Positions 16,840-26,679 of a stretch of 64,000 bases of DNA are shown here, piece after piece; position 1 is the stretch's first letter, and each line of letters starts with the position of its first letter. Below the pieces are notes generated by a model. It did no database searches, was not told the DNA's origin, and saw only the letters and a program-made list of their open reading frames with translations. Origin of the DNA: Mycobacterium sp. GA-1285 (GTDB lineage Bacteria > Actinomycetota > Actinomycetes > Mycobacteriales > Mycobacteriaceae); the NCBI RefSeq assembly GCF_001499905.1, contig NZ_LQIS01000007.1, positions 1 through 64,000 of the forward strand. Reading direction: 5' to 3'. A program made the translations under genes and the position numbers.

Positions 16840-17244
16840 GTGGAGATCAAGAAACTTGCAGCAAGCACGGCGATGGCCGGGGCGCTGGGATTTGCGGCAT
16901 TCGGTCTGGGCAGTGGCTTCGCGCAAGCCGACCCGGGTCCGAAGTGGCCGCACATCCCCGGTCCGCCGAATCCGTCGCATTGGGCACCGGGCGATCCTCC
17001 GGGACACAACCCGTTCGGCCCGCCCGGGCAGGTCAAGAAGGACCCGACGAGCCAGTTCTACGGGGTTCCCCCGGGTCACTGGGATGACCGTGCCCGGCTT
17101 GGCATCCCCGATGTCTGGCTCCCGCCCGTCGAGTTGCGTCCGGACTTCCCGGACCTGACCACCCCGCTGAAGGTGGAATGGAACGCTGAGGCGAACGCAT
17201 TCGGTGTGTTCTTGGCGGACGGCGAATTCGTCGCCTTCCGGTGA
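16840..17244 (+). CDS. Small secreted Pro/Gly-rich protein
   Basis: The 134-residue protein has a Sec signal peptide (basic start MEIKK, hydrophobic 7-27, cleavage after AQA at about residue 30). The mature part is rich in Pro, Gly and Trp (PGPKWPHIPGPP, APGDPPGHNPFGPPG) and ends in a short beta-rich tail. No cysteine or catalytic motif is present. AAGGAG at 16828-16833 supports the GTG start. The gene is monocistronic and closed by a strong hairpin. The function is unknown. The 172 bp upstream contain no recognisable gene. Confidence 0.75.
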   Translation: MEIKKLAASTAMAGALGFAAFGLGSGFAQADPGPKWPHIPGPPNPSHWAPGDPPGHNPFGPPGQVKKDPTSQFYGVPPGHWDDRARLGIPDVWLPPVELRPDFPDLTTPLKVEWNAEANAFGVFLADGEFVAFR

Positions 17245-17263
17245 CGTCACAGCCTCCACACAG

Positions 17264-17293
17264 CGGCCGCCCTGCCAAACGGCAGGGCGGCCG
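17264..17293 (+). terminator. Rho-independent-like hairpin
   Basis: A perfect 13-bp GC-rich stem (left arm 17264-17276, right arm 17281-17293) closes an AAAC loop 19 nt after the secreted-protein stop. No long U-tract follows, which is common in mycobacteria. Confidence 0.75.
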
Positions 17294-17328
17294 TTCCACT
17301 TTCGGACCTTTCGAGGCGTGCTAATGCG

Positions 17329-17361
17329 GTTGATCGCACGCAGGCGGCGCGTGGGATCAAC
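17329..17361. terminator. Second hairpin in the convergent intergenic region
   Basis: GTTGATCGCACGC (17329-17341) pairs with GCGTGGGATCAAC (17349-17361) with one mismatch and a 7-nt loop. It lies 33 nt beyond the rqlH stop and may terminate rqlH transcripts. Confidence 0.55.
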
Positions 17362-17394
17362 CTGTTAAGCACCCCCGAGGTCCCGCTCTACAGC

Positions 17395-19476
17395 TCAACT
17401 CACGCCGGCCAGCGCAAACGGCAGCACCGCGGGAGCACCCGCCGCTCTGAGCAGCCGCGAAGCCATGGTCATCGTCCACCCGGTGTCGGTCACATCGTCG
17501 ACCAGCAACACCGGGCCCGCTGCCAGACCGGCCGGCTCGGGCGGCGTCCACGCCCCGCACAGCGCGGCGACCCGATATGCCGAGTTCGCGGCGGTCACCG
17601 GCCTGCGACCAGGTGCGTAGCGGAGCACACCCAGATCGGTGAGCCGGCCGAGCCGGGCGAGTGCCCGCGCCAGCGAGGCGATCAACACCGGGTGGGTGTC
17701 CGAGTCCAAGGCCATGACCGCCGTCGGGCGCTTTTCCCAGTCCCAGGCGGCCAGCACCTGCACGGCCGCCGTCACCACGTCGTCGGGCACCTCCGCATCC
17801 GGTTCGTCGAGCAGATGCCGCAAGCGGGCACCCCAGCCGAGGTCGGTCAGCCGCCCGATCGCGCGGCCGGGCTCAGGACCGTCGGTGATCTTGCCCTTGA
17901 GGTCCAACCCGAGCAGGCTCAGCCCCGACGGCCACTGTTTGCGCGGCGTCAATTCGACCCCGGGGCGCATGAGCCTCGTCCGGGTGTCCTCTACGGCGGC
18001 AGTATCGACAGCTGCGTCGTAGTGAAAACCGGTGCAGTTGTCGCAGCGGCCGCACCGCTCGCCCTCGTTCAGTTCGGGGTCATCGAGCTGAGCCCGCAGG
18101 AACGCCATCCGGCATCGGTCGGTCGCCTGATAGTCGAGCATCGCCTGCTGCTCGCGTCGGCGCGCCGCGTCGAGCTTGCGGTAGCGGGCTTCGTCGTAGA
18201 CCCACTGCTGACCGGTTCGGACCCAGCCGCCCTTCACCCGTCGGACCGCACCGTCGACGTCGAGCACCTTCAGCACCATCTCCAGCCGTGTCCGGTTGAG
18301 GTCGACCAGTGGTTCCAACGCGGCCGTCGACTGCGGCCGTTCCGCATCAAGGGCACGAATCACGTTGCGCACCATCGTCTCCGATGGGAACGCAACCGAC
18401 GAGAAGTAGCGCCAGACCTCCTGGTCCTCGGCGCCCGGCAACAAGATCACCTCGGCGCTGGCCGTCGATCGGCCGGCGCGGCCCACCTGCTGGTAATAGG
18501 CGATCGGCGAGGACGGTGCCCCGAGGTGCACGACGAATCCCAGATCCGGTTTGTCGAACCCCATGCCGAGCGCCGACGTCGCGATCAGCGCCTTGACCCG
18601 GTTGGTCATCAGGTCCGCCTCGAGTTGTTCGCGCTCGGCGGCTTCCGTCGAACCGGTGTACGCCGCAACCCGGTGCCCCTGTTCGCGCAGCAGCGCGGCG
18701 ATGTCGTGTGCCTGCGCGACGGTCAGCGTGTAGACGATGCCCGATCCGGGAAGCGAATCCAGTTGTGCGGCAAGCCAAGCCGCACGTTGTGCCGGGCTGC
18801 CGGCCGTGACGACGGACAGCCGCAGCGATTCACGATCCAGTCCGCCGCGCAACACCACAGTGTCGCGGCCACCGACGCCCAACTGCGCGGCGACGTCCTC
18901 GACCACCCGGTCGTTGGCGGTAGCGGTGGTGGCGAGCACGGGGATGTCGTCGCCGAGCTCACCGATCAGCGTGCGGATGCGCCGGTAGTCGGGCCGGAAG
19001 TCGTGACCCCAGTCAGACACGCAGTGTGCCTCGTCGACCACCACCAGCCCGGCGTCGTGCGCCAGTGCGGGCAGCACTGAATCACGGAAGTCGGGGTTGT
19101 TCAGCCGTTCCGGGCTGACCAGCAGCACGTCGAGTTCACCGCTGCGCACCCGCTCGTGGATTTCGGCCCACTCGGCGACATTGCTCGAGTTGATGGTGGC
19201 GGCGTGCACGCCTGCCCTTTCGGCGGCGGTCACCTGGTTGCGCATCAGTGCCAGTAGCGGCGACACGATCACGGTCGGACCGTGTCCCTCGGCGCGCAGC
19301 AGCTTGGCGGCGATGAAGTAGACCGCCGACTTGCCCCAGCCCGTGCGCTGGACGACGAGTGCGCGCCGACGGTGCACCACCAGCGCCTCGATGGCGGTCC
19401 ACTGGTCGTCGCGCAACCTCGCCGTCGGCTCGGCCAACTGCTCGAGGATCGACTGAGCCTGTTCGCGAGTCGCCAT
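17395..19476 (-). CDS. rqlH: RecQ-like DNA helicase with C-terminal phosphoribosyltransferase domain (RqlH)
   Basis: The 693-residue protein matches the mycobacterial RqlH clade in architecture and length. Motif I is QRTGWGKS (43-50), motif II DEAH (148-151), and motif [11 protein letters not shown] (329-337). A zinc-binding tetracysteine (Cys455, 475, 478, 481) follows. The last part carries the PRTase signature [11 protein letters not shown] (656-666). RqlH of M. smegmatis is an ATP-dependent 3'-5' translocase and duplex-unwinding helicase. The role of the PRTase domain is unknown. The gene stands alone in a block unrelated to steroids. Confidence 0.93.
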   Translation of the reverse strand: MATREQAQSILEQLAEPTARLRDDQWTAIEALVVHRRRALVVQRTGWGKSAVYFIAAKLLRAEGHGPTVIVSPLLALMRNQVTAAERAGVHAATINSSNVAEWAEIHERVRSGELDVLLVSPERLNNPDFRDSVLPALAHDAGLVVVDEAHCVSDWGHDFRPDYRRIRTLIGELGDDIPVLATTATANDRVVEDVAAQLGVGGRDTVVLRGGLDRESLRLSVVTAGSPAQRAAWLAAQLDSLPGSGIVYTLTVAQAHDIAALLREQGHRVAAYTGSTEAAEREQLEADLMTNRVKALIATSALGMGFDKPDLGFVVHLGAPSSPIAYYQQVGRAGRSTASAEVILLPGAEDQEVWRYFSSVAFPSETMVRNVIRALDAERPQSTAALEPLVDLNRTRLEMVLKVLDVDGAVRRVKGGWVRTGQQWVYDEARYRKLDAARRREQQAMLDYQATDRCRMAFLRAQLDDPELNEGERCGRCDNCTGFHYDAAVDTAAVEDTRTRLMRPGVELTPRKQWPSGLSLLGLDLKGKITDGPEPGRAIGRLTDLGWGARLRHLLDEPDAEVPDDVVTAAVQVLAAWDWEKRPTAVMALDSDTHPVLIASLARALARLGRLTDLGVLRYAPGRRPVTAANSAYRVAALCGAWTPPEPAGLAAGPVLLVDDVTDTGWTMTMASRLLRAAGAPAVLPFALAGVS

Positions 19477-19582
19477 GGCCCCATCGTGCCGGTCGAATCC
19501 GACGACCGCGCAGGGTTACCTCCGAAGCGGCGGGGTATGCGGGCTGAGTGTCCCCGCAAGCTCGAGCTGTACGGAGCTGACC

Positions 19583-19864
19583 ATGGTGCTCTACCGGTTC
19601 CGATGCGAGTCCGGCTGCGGAATCACCGAGCAGAGGTTTTCCATGCACAGCTGCCCGGACGTCGTCGACTGCCCGCAGTGCGCCGGGGACGCGCTAAAGA
19701 TGATGTCGATGCCACATCTGGGCCGCACCGGCATCGCGATGAAACTCCAGGACGCGACCCGCGCCAGCGCTGACCGTCCCGAGGTCGTCACCGCACCACT
19801 ACCAACGGCTCGTCGCCGGCCAACGAGCACCAACCCGCGACACCGCACGCTTCCTCGACCCTGA
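19583..19864 (+). CDS. fmdB: FmdB-type zinc ribbon protein
   Basis: The 93-residue protein has an N-terminal zinc ribbon: YRFRCESGC (Cys8, Cys12) and CPQC (Cys30, Cys33). FmdB proteins accompany formamidase/acetamidase genes and are thought to be regulatory. It is 10 nt before fmdA, so the pair is an operon. The C-terminal 45 residues are basic and low in complexity. The 106 bp separating it from divergent rqlH contain no recognised operator. Confidence 0.8.
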   Translation: MVLYRFRCESGCGITEQRFSMHSCPDVVDCPQCAGDALKMMSMPHLGRTGIAMKLQDATRASADRPEVVTAPLPTARRRPTSTNPRHRTLPRP

Positions 19865-19874
19865 AGGTGATCCC

Positions 19875-21128
19875 ATGCCCGAACTGATCTTTCCGCTCGA
19901 CTCCACGAAGACGTTCCCCGACCAGCAGATAGTCGGACACAACCGCTGGCATCCCGACATTCCCGCGGCTGTCACGGTCAAGCCGGGCGACTCCTTCCGG
20001 GTCCACTGTCGAGAATGGTTCGACGGCGACATCCACAACGACGACTCCGCAGAAGACATCCTCAACGCTCCAATGTCCAAGGTGCACGCGCTGTCGGGAC
20101 CGATCGCAGTGGAGGGCGTCCGTCCCGGCGACCTCCTCATCGTGGACATCCTCGACGTCGGCCCCCTCCCGCAAGAGGACTCCGGACCGCTGGCCGGGCA
20201 AGGCTGGGGATACACCGGCATTTTCGCCAAGAGCAACGGCGGTAGCTTCCTGGTCGAGCAGTTCCCCGACGCGTACAAAGCGGTCTGGGACTTCTCCGGA
20301 GAAAAGGCGACCTCACGTCACGTGCCCGGGATCGAGTTCACCGGCATCACCCACCCCGGACTGATGGGGACCGCGCCGTCGGCGGAACTGCTCGGCAACT
20401 GGAACTCTCGTGAGGCCGCGTTGATCGCGACCGACCCGGATCGCGAACCGCCTCTGGCGCTGCCACCGAACCCCACCGACGCCGTCCTCGGCACTCTCAC
20501 CGGCGACGCGTTCGACAAGGTCGCGTCCGAGGGGGCTCGCACCGCACCGCCTCGCGAGAACGGCGGCAACTTGGACATCAAGAACCTGACCAGAGGCAGC
20601 CGCGTCTTCTACCCCGTGTTCGTCGACGGCGCCAACCTGTCAGTCGGCGATCTGCACTTCTCCCAGGGCGACGGCGAAATCACCTTCTGCGGGGGCATCG
20701 AGATGGGTGGCTTCATCGACCTGCACGTCGACGTGATCTCCGGCGGAATGCAGACCTACGGGGTCAACGAGCATCCGATCTTCATCCCGGGCAACACCCA
20801 ACCGCAGTACTCCGAATGGCTGACGTTCTCGGGCACCTCGGTCACCCTCGACGGCGAGCAGCGGTATCTGGATTCGCAACTCGCCTATCAACGGGCCTGC
20901 CTGCACGCCATCAACTACCTGACGAAGTTCGGCTACAGCCCGGAGCAGGCGTATCTGCTGCTCGGCGCCGCGCCCATCGAAGGCCGGTTCTCGGGCGTCG
21001 TGGACATCCCGAATTCCTGTGCGACGGTGTATCTCCCGACGGCGATCTTCGACATTCCCATCGCCCCGACCGCGGGCAAGCCGGCACAGATCGACCCCGG
21101 CATCGGCGCCCCGCGCGCTGCGGCGTAG
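19875..21128 (+). CDS. fmdA: Formamidase/acetamidase (FmdA/AmiE3 family)
   Basis: The 417-residue protein hydrolyses formamide or short aliphatic amides to ammonia and the acid. The family features are visible throughout: HNRWHPDIP, VHALSGPIAVEGVRPGDLL, a long central GGNLDIKNL segment, CGGIEMGGFIDL and the C-terminal YLLLGAAPIEGRFSGVVDIPN. The full length matches FmdA of Methylophilus-type enzymes. GAAGGTGATC precedes the ATG. Convergent with hsaF after only 16 bp. It has no clear link to sterols. Confidence 0.92.
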   Translation: MPELIFPLDSTKTFPDQQIVGHNRWHPDIPAAVTVKPGDSFRVHCREWFDGDIHNDDSAEDILNAPMSKVHALSGPIAVEGVRPGDLLIVDILDVGPLPQEDSGPLAGQGWGYTGIFAKSNGGSFLVEQFPDAYKAVWDFSGEKATSRHVPGIEFTGITHPGLMGTAPSAELLGNWNSREAALIATDPDREPPLALPPNPTDAVLGTLTGDAFDKVASEGARTAPPRENGGNLDIKNLTRGSRVFYPVFVDGANLSVGDLHFSQGDGEITFCGGIEMGGFIDLHVDVISGGMQTYGVNEHPIFIPGNTQPQYSEWLTFSGTSVTLDGEQRYLDSQLAYQRACLHAINYLTKFGYSPEQAYLLLGAAPIEGRFSGVVDIPNSCATVYLPTAIFDIPIAPTAGKPAQIDPGIGAPRAAA

Positions 21129-21144
21129 GACTCGGTGGGGCCAG

Positions 21145-22203
21145 TCAGCTCGCCGTCGCCGCGTCTTGCTCGCGCTTGATCTCCAGCGCGATGTCGATCA
21201 GCTGATCCTCCTGGCCGCCGATGAGCTTGCGCTGGCCCGCCCGGTGCAGCAGCTGGTGGGCGGGCACGCCGTAGCGCTCGGATTGGCGGATCGCGTGCTT
21301 GAGGAAGCTGGAGTACACCCCTGAGTAGCCCATGATCAGCGCGTTGCGGTCCAGCAGGCACTCGGCCGGCATCGCGGGTGCGACGACCTCCTCGGCCGCG
21401 TCGGCGATGTCGAAGAAGTCGATGCCGGTCTTGACGCCGATCTTGTCGAACACCCCGATCAGCGCCTCGACCGGCGCGTTGCCCGCGCCCGCGCCGAACC
21501 GGCGGCAGGAGCCGTCGATCTGCTTAGCGCCCGCGCGCACCGCCTCGATCGAGTTGGCCACGCCGAGACCGAGGTTCTCGTGACCGTGGAAGCCCACCTG
21601 CGCGTCGTCGCCCAACTCCGCCACCAGCGCCGCAACCCGGTCACGAACGCCCTCGAGCACCAACGCGCCTGCGGAGTCGACGACATACACGCATTGGCAG
21701 CCGGCGTCGGCCATGATGCGCGCCTGTTGGGCGAGCTTCTCCGGCGGGATGGTGTGGCTCATCATCAGGAAGCCGACCGTTTCCAGACCGAGTTCGCGGG
21801 CCAGCCCGAAGTGCTGGATCGACACGTCGGCCTCGGTGCAGTGGGTGGCGATGCGGCAGATCGACCCGCCGTTGTTCTGCGCCTCTTTGATGTCCTCTTT
21901 GGTGCCGACGCCGGGCAGCATCAGGAAGGCGATCTTGGATTCCTTGGCCGTCTCGGCGGCCAGCTTGATCAGCTCCTGCTCGGGGGTCTTGGAGAAGCCG
22001 TAGTTGAAACTCGACCCGCCGAGACCGTCGCCATGGGTCACCTCGATGACCGGCACCCCGGCGGCATCCAGCGCCGCGACGATCGCGTGCACTTCCTCTT
22101 TGGTGAACTGGTGCCGTTTGTGGTGGCTGCCGTCGCGCAGCGAGGTGTCCGTCATCCGGACGTCCCAGATCGGGTTGAAGTAGATCTCGTCGGTGACGCT
22201 CAT
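21145..22203 (-). CDS. hsaF: 4-hydroxy-2-oxohexanoate/4-hydroxy-2-oxovalerate aldolase HsaF
   Basis: HsaF cleaves 4-hydroxy-2-oxohexanoate from steroid ring A into pyruvate and propanal, with the aldehyde channelled to HsaG. The 352-residue TIM barrel of the HMGL-like class II aldolase family has [10 protein letters not shown] (metal Asp and catalytic Arg) and the metal histidines in GFHGHENLG. The C-terminal communication domain ends ALEIKRE. ATG at 22203 overlaps the hsaG stop (ATGA), as expected for a coupled heterotetrameric complex. Confidence 0.96.
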   Translation of the reverse strand: MSVTDEIYFNPIWDVRMTDTSLRDGSHHKRHQFTKEEVHAIVAALDAAGVPVIEVTHGDGLGGSSFNYGFSKTPEQELIKLAAETAKESKIAFLMLPGVGTKEDIKEAQNNGGSICRIATHCTEADVSIQHFGLARELGLETVGFLMMSHTIPPEKLAQQARIMADAGCQCVYVVDSAGALVLEGVRDRVAALVAELGDDAQVGFHGHENLGLGVANSIEAVRAGAKQIDGSCRRFGAGAGNAPVEALIGVFDKIGVKTGIDFFDIADAAEEVVAPAMPAECLLDRNALIMGYSGVYSSFLKHAIRQSERYGVPAHQLLHRAGQRKLIGGQEDQLIDIALEIKREQDAATAS

Positions 22204-23129
22204 GCTTGGCCTCCTGTTGAAGCGGAGAGGGACGCCCCGGTCATTTCCTTGGCGATCTCCTCGCCGACTTTGGCCGCCGCCGCGGTCATGATGTCCAGGT
22301 TTCCAGCGTAAGGCGGCAGGTAGTCGCCCGCACCCTCCACTTCGATGAAAGTGGTGACGACGTGGTTGCCCCCGTTCACCACCGACGGTTCGTCGAACTG
22401 CGGATCGTTGAGCAGCCGGTAGCCGGGCACATAGGTCTGCACCTCGGCGACGACGTCGCGGATGGATTGAACGACCGCGGCTTGATCCGCATCGGGGGGG
22501 ATCGCGCAGAAGATGGTGTCGCGCATGATCATCGGCGGCTCGGCGGGGTTGAGGATGATGATCGCCTTGCCGCGCTGAGCGCCGCCGATCACCTCGACGC
22601 CCTTGCTGGTGGTCTTCGTGAACTCGTCGATGTTGGCGCGCGTGCCCGGACCCGCCGACGCCGACGACACCGACGCCACGATCTCGGCGTAGGGCACCTC
22701 TACGGCCCGGCTCACGGCGTAGACGATCGGGATGGTCGCCTGACCGCCGCAGGTGACCATGTTGACGTTGGGCGCGTCGAGATGCTCGCGCAGGTTGGCG
22801 GGCGGGATGACGCCCGGCCCGATGGCCGCCGGCGTCAGGTCGATCGCGCGAATACCTGCCTCGGCATACTTCGGCGCGGCATCGCGGTGCACGTAGGCGC
22901 TGGTGGCCTCGAAGACCATGTCGGGCTTCTCGCTCTGGGCCAGCAGCCAGTCCACGCCCTCGTGCGAGGTCTCCAGCCCGAGCTTGCGGGCGCGCGCCAG
23001 CCCCTCGCTCTCCGGATCGATGCCGATCATCCAGCGCGGTTCCAGCCATTCGGAGCGCAGCAGCTTGTACAACAGGTCGGTGCTGATGTTGCCCGACCCC
23101 ACGATCGCGACGGAAAGCTTCTCCGGCAT
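22200..23129 (-). CDS. hsaG: Acylating propanal/acetaldehyde dehydrogenase HsaG
   Basis: HsaG oxidises the aldehyde from HsaF to propionyl-CoA with NAD and CoA. The 309-residue protein begins with the Rossmann motif [10 protein letters not shown] and has the catalytic cysteine in [12 protein letters not shown]. It forms a substrate-channelling complex with HsaF. It follows hsaE by 13 nt and overlaps hsaF by 4 nt, all in the order hsaE-hsaG-hsaF known from Rv3536c-Rv3534c. Confidence 0.96.
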   Translation of the reverse strand: MPEKLSVAIVGSGNISTDLLYKLLRSEWLEPRWMIGIDPESEGLARARKLGLETSHEGVDWLLAQSEKPDMVFEATSAYVHRDAAPKYAEAGIRAIDLTPAAIGPGVIPPANLREHLDAPNVNMVTCGGQATIPIVYAVSRAVEVPYAEIVASVSSASAGPGTRANIDEFTKTTSKGVEVIGGAQRGKAIIILNPAEPPMIMRDTIFCAIPPDADQAAVVQSIRDVVAEVQTYVPGYRLLNDPQFDEPSVVNGGNHVVTTFIEVEGAGDYLPPYAGNLDIMTAAAAKVGEEIAKEMTGASLSASTGGQA

Positions 23130-23142
23130 GTGTCTCCCCTAG

Positions 23143-23928
23143 TTATTCGAAGCTCAGATGCACCGAGCCGAGCCCGGTGAAGTCTGCTACATAGTCGGCG
23201 CCCGGTGTGGCGTCGAAGGCCTTGGTGCAGGAACCCGGCAGCACGATGTCGCCGGCTTTGAGGCGGACACCGAAGCTGTCGACCTTGCGCGCCAGCCACG
23301 CCACCGCGGTCACCGGGTTACCCAGCACCGCGTCGCTGCGGCCCTTCGCCACCACCTCGCCGTTGCGCGTGAGCACGGCGTCGATCGCGGTGATGTCGAT
23401 GTCCTTCGGCGACACGCGGTTCTCGCCGAGCACCCAGCCCGCCGAGGAGGCGTTGTCGGCGATCGTGTCGCAGAGTTTGATCTTCCAGTCCCTGATGCGC
23501 GTGTCGATCAGCTCGATCGCGGGTGCGAACGCCGCCGTCGCCGCCAGGACGTCGTCCTCGGTGCACCCCGCGCCGGGCAAGTCGTCGGCCAGGATGAATC
23601 CAACCTCCACCTCCACTCGGGGATAGAGGTAGTCGGCGGATTTGACGGGGGTGTCCTCATGGACGGCCATGTCGTCGAGCAGATGGCCGTAGTCGGGTTC
23701 GTCGACGTTCATCATCTGCTGCATCGCCTTCGACGACAGCCCGACCTTGTGGCCGATGACCTTGGCGCCTTCGGCGACCCGTTGCCGGATGTTGATCAAC
23801 TGGATCTCGTAGGCGTCCACGACGTCGATGTCCGGATGGCCGTCCGTCAGCGGCGCGATGGGAACCTTGCTGCGCTCGGCCTGGGCGAGATCGGCGGCGA
23901 GGTTTTGCCGCACCTGATCGCTGAGCAT
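23143..23928 (-). CDS. hsaE: 2-hydroxyhexa-2,4-dienoate hydratase HsaE
   Basis: HsaE hydrates 2-hydroxyhexa-2,4-dienoate released by HsaD to 4-hydroxy-2-oxohexanoate. The 261-residue protein belongs to the FAH/MhpD hydratase family: KVIGHKVGLSSKAMQ, VEVEVGFILADDLPG with acidic metal ligands, and the C-terminal DIVLPGSCTKAF. It is the first gene of the hsaE-hsaG-hsaF operon, divergent from kstD. The KstR operator at 23987-24000 is 58 nt from its ATG and probably serves both sides. Confidence 0.95.
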   Translation of the reverse strand: MLSDQVRQNLAADLAQAERSKVPIAPLTDGHPDIDVVDAYEIQLINIRQRVAEGAKVIGHKVGLSSKAMQQMMNVDEPDYGHLLDDMAVHEDTPVKSADYLYPRVEVEVGFILADDLPGAGCTEDDVLAATAAFAPAIELIDTRIRDWKIKLCDTIADNASSAGWVLGENRVSPKDIDITAIDAVLTRNGEVVAKGRSDAVLGNPVTAVAWLARKVDSFGVRLKAGDIVLPGSCTKAFDATPGADYVADFTGLGSVHLSFE

Positions 23929-23986
23929 CCTTATGAAGTCCCCTTGTTCTGTTGACCGGCGCGGTTGTGGGTCGGCCGGGCAATTC

Positions 23987-24000
23987 TATAACGTGTTCTA
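23987..24000. promoter_or_regulatory. KstR operator between hsaE and kstD
   Basis: TATAACGTGTTCTA fits TnnAACnnGTTnnA and ends one base before the kstD ATG, so the kstD mRNA must be nearly or fully leaderless if this promoter is used. Confidence 0.88.
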
Positions 24001-24001
24001 C

Positions 24002-25684
24002 ATGACTGGTCAGGAGTACGACGTCGTCGTGGTGGGCAGCGGCGCAGCCGGTATGGTCGCCGCGCTCACCGCAGCCCACCAGGGACTTTCCACAGTAGTC
24101 GTCGAGAAGGCTCCGCACTACGGTGGTTCCACTGCGCGGTCCGGTGGTGGCGTCTGGATTCCGAACAACGAGGTGCTCGAGCGCGACGGCGTCAAGGACA
24201 CCCCCGAGGCCGCCCGCACGTACTTGCACAGCATCATCGGCGACGTCGTGCCCGCCGAGAAGATCGACACCTATCTCGACCGCGGTCCGGAGATGTTGTC
24301 CTTCGTGCTCGAGCGCTCACCGCTGCGTCTGTGCTGGGTGCCGGGCTACTCCGACTATTACCCCGAGACGCCGGGCGGCAAGCCGACGGGCCGTTCAGTC
24401 GAACCGAAACCCTTCGATGCGAAGAAGCTGGGCCCAGACCTTCCGGGGCTGGAGCCGCCCTACGGCAAGGTCCCGCTGAACGTGGTTGTCATGCAGCAGG
24501 ATTACGTCCGGCTCAACCAGCTCAAGCGCCACCCCCGCGGTGTACTGCGCAGCCTGAAGGTCGGTGCGCGCACGATGTGGGCCAAGGCCACCGGCAAGAA
24601 CCTGGTCGGCATGGGCCGGGCGTTGATCGCGCCGTTGCGCATCGGCCTGCGCGACGCGGGTGTGCCGGTGCGGCTGAACACCGCGCTGACCGACCTCTAT
24701 GTCGAGGACGGTGTCGTACGCGGCATCTACGTACGCGACAGCACCGCACCGGAATCCGGTGAGCCCGAACTGATCCGAGCCCGCCGCGGCGTCATCCTCG
24801 GCTCGGGCGGCTTCGAGCACAACGAGCAGATGCGGGTGAAGTATCAGCGAGCCCCGATCACCACGGAGTGGACGGTCGGCGCGAAAGCCAACACCGGCGA
24901 CGGCATCATCGCCGCCGAGAAGCTGGGCGCCGCGCTCGATGTCATGGAGGACGCCTGGTGGGGGCCGACGGTGCCGCTGGTCGGCGCGCCGTGGTTCGCG
25001 CTGTCGGAACGCAACTCGCCGGGTTCGATCATCGTCAACATGGCGGGCAAACGGTTCATGAACGAATCGATGCCCTATGTCGAGGCGTGCCATCACATGT
25101 ATGGGGGAAAGTACGGCCAGGGTCCGGGGCCCGGCGAGAACATCCCCGCCTGGCTGGTGTTCGACCAGCAATACCGCGACCGTTACATCTTCGCCGGATT
25201 GCAACCGGGGCAGCGGATTCCGAAGAAGTGGCTGGAATCGGGCGTGATCGTCACGGCGGGCACGCTCGAGGAACTGGCGGAGAAGACCGGGCTGCCGGTG
25301 GATACGTTCAAGGCCACGGTCGAGCGCTTCAACGGCTTCGCGCGCTCCGGCGTCGACGAGGACTTCAGGCGCGGCGAAAGCGCCTACGACCGCTACTACG
25401 GCGATCCGACCAACAAGCCCAATCCCAACCTCGGCGAGATCAGCCACCCGCCGTACTACGCGGCCAAGATGGTGCCCGGTGACCTCGGCACCAAGGGCGG
25501 CGTGGTCACCGACGTGCACGGGCGTGCGCTACGCGACGACGGGTCGGTGATCGAGGGGCTCTATGCTGCGGGCAACGTCAGTGCGCCGGTCATGGGCCAC
25601 ACCTATCCCGGTCCGGGCGGGACCATCGGCCCGGCGATGACGTTCGGTTACCTTGCAGCACTACACATCGCCGGAAAGAGTTGA
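24002..25684 (+). CDS. kstD: 3-ketosteroid delta1-dehydrogenase KstD
   Basis: KstD introduces the C1-C2 double bond in 3-ketosteroids; with KshA it produces the unstable 9-hydroxy-1,4-diene that opens ring B. The 560-residue flavoprotein starts with the FAD motif VVVVGSGAAGMVAAL and has the TARSGGGVWIPNN segment. Near the C-terminus HTYPGPGGTIGP holds Tyr535 and Gly539, the equivalents of the catalytic Tyr487/Gly491 of Rhodococcus KstD1. ATG at 24002 directly follows the KstR operator; an upstream in-frame start would include the operator. It is followed 3 nt later by chsH3. Confidence 0.95.
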   Translation: MTGQEYDVVVVGSGAAGMVAALTAAHQGLSTVVVEKAPHYGGSTARSGGGVWIPNNEVLERDGVKDTPEAARTYLHSIIGDVVPAEKIDTYLDRGPEMLSFVLERSPLRLCWVPGYSDYYPETPGGKPTGRSVEPKPFDAKKLGPDLPGLEPPYGKVPLNVVVMQQDYVRLNQLKRHPRGVLRSLKVGARTMWAKATGKNLVGMGRALIAPLRIGLRDAGVPVRLNTALTDLYVEDGVVRGIYVRDSTAPESGEPELIRARRGVILGSGGFEHNEQMRVKYQRAPITTEWTVGAKANTGDGIIAAEKLGAALDVMEDAWWGPTVPLVGAPWFALSERNSPGSIIVNMAGKRFMNESMPYVEACHHMYGGKYGQGPGPGENIPAWLVFDQQYRDRYIFAGLQPGQRIPKKWLESGVIVTAGTLEELAEKTGLPVDTFKATVERFNGFARSGVDEDFRRGESAYDRYYGDPTNKPNPNLGEISHPPYYAAKMVPGDLGTKGGVVTDVHGRALRDDGSVIEGLYAAGNVSAPVMGHTYPGPGGTIGPAMTFGYLAALHIAGKS

Positions 25685-25687
25685 CGC

Positions 25688-26548
25688 ATGCCCATCAATC
25701 TCGACGAGGCGCTCGGCGCCGAGCTTCCCGCCGCCGAATTCTCCTGGACCAGCAGCGACATCCAGCTCTACCACCTCGGTCTTGGCGCCGGTACCGACCC
25801 GATGGACAAGCGCGAGCTGCGCTACCTGACCGACGAAACCCCCCAGGTGCTACCGACATTCGGCAACGTCGCGCAGAGCTTCCACATGACAGCGCCGCCG
25901 ACGGTGAAATTTCCAGGTATCGACATCGAGCTTTCGAAGGTGTTGCACGCCAGTGAGGCGGTGTCGGTTCCGGGCCCGATACCGCCGTCGGGTACCGGAA
26001 TCGCGGTCACGCGCTTCACCGACATCTGGGACAAGGGCAAGGCCGCGGTCATCTGGTCGGAGACCACGGTGACGGCACCCGACGGCACGCTCCTGTGGAC
26101 CCAGAAGCGCTCGATCTTCGCGCGTGGCGAAGGCGGCTTCGGCGGCGAACGTGGTCCGTCTGGGTCATCGGAGCCCCCGCAGCGCGCGCCCGATTACGAG
26201 ATCGCGATCCCCACGTCGCCCCAGCAGGCATTGCTCTACCGGATGTGCGGCGATCGCAACCCGCTGCACTCCGATCCCGATTTCGCGGCGGCGGCGGGAT
26301 TTCCGCGCCCCATCCTGCACGGATTGTGCACCTACGGCATGACGTGCAAGGCGATGGTCGACACGCTGCTCGACGGCGATACCGCGCAAATCGCAAGCTA
26401 CGGCGCGCGGTTCGCCGGTGTGGTGTTCCCCGGCGAGACGCTCCAGGCCAGTGTGTGGAAGGAGGGTGACGGCTTCGTCGCCACGGTGACCGCACCCGAG
26501 CGTGATGATGCGGTGGCGCTCGCCGGCGTGCATCTGACCCCGGTGTAG
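25688..26548 (+). CDS. chsH3: Steroid enoyl-CoA hydratase, MaoC type (ChsH3/Hsd4B, Rv3538)
   Basis: The 286-residue double hot-dog protein carries the hydratase-2 motif MCGDRNPLHSDP with Asp189 and His194, followed by the ILHGLCTYG strand. It resembles Rv3538, reported to hydrate a C27 steroid enoyl-CoA of the side-chain beta-oxidation; older annotations call it hsd4B. It is 3 nt after kstD and shares its KstR-type promoter. A hairpin at 26568-26590 probably ends the operon. Confidence 0.88.
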   Translation: MPINLDEALGAELPAAEFSWTSSDIQLYHLGLGAGTDPMDKRELRYLTDETPQVLPTFGNVAQSFHMTAPPTVKFPGIDIELSKVLHASEAVSVPGPIPPSGTGIAVTRFTDIWDKGKAAVIWSETTVTAPDGTLLWTQKRSIFARGEGGFGGERGPSGSSEPPQRAPDYEIAIPTSPQQALLYRMCGDRNPLHSDPDFAAAAGFPRPILHGLCTYGMTCKAMVDTLLDGDTAQIASYGARFAGVVFPGETLQASVWKEGDGFVATVTAPERDDAVALAGVHLTPV

Positions 26549-26567
26549 CGAATTCTGCGCGACGGGC

Positions 26568-26590
26568 CCGATTCGCCTGAGTCGAATCGG
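26568..26590. terminator. Hairpin between convergent chsH3 and ltp2
   Basis: CCGATTCG (26568-26575) pairs with CGAATCGG (26583-26590) around a 7-nt loop. The 131-bp intergenic region shows no gene. A bidirectional terminator is likely but there is no U-tract. Confidence 0.45.
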
Positions 26591-26679
26591 TCGCCTGTCG
26601 GTTGCACCTGGCGCGGACCCACCGTGAGCGGCTCTTCGAACCTGCGGCCCGAATTACCCCGCTCGTAGACGCACTCTTA

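Noticed and set aside
21145..23049. A long hsaF frame reaching through hsaG
   Set aside because: The extension is arginine-rich, lies opposite codon use of hsaG, and the ATG at 22203 with ATGA overlap gives the exact family length.
23941..23951. GTTCT half-site near the hsaE start as a second KstR operator
   Set aside because: The left half (CCC in place of AAC) does not fit; only the palindrome at 23987-24000 matches.
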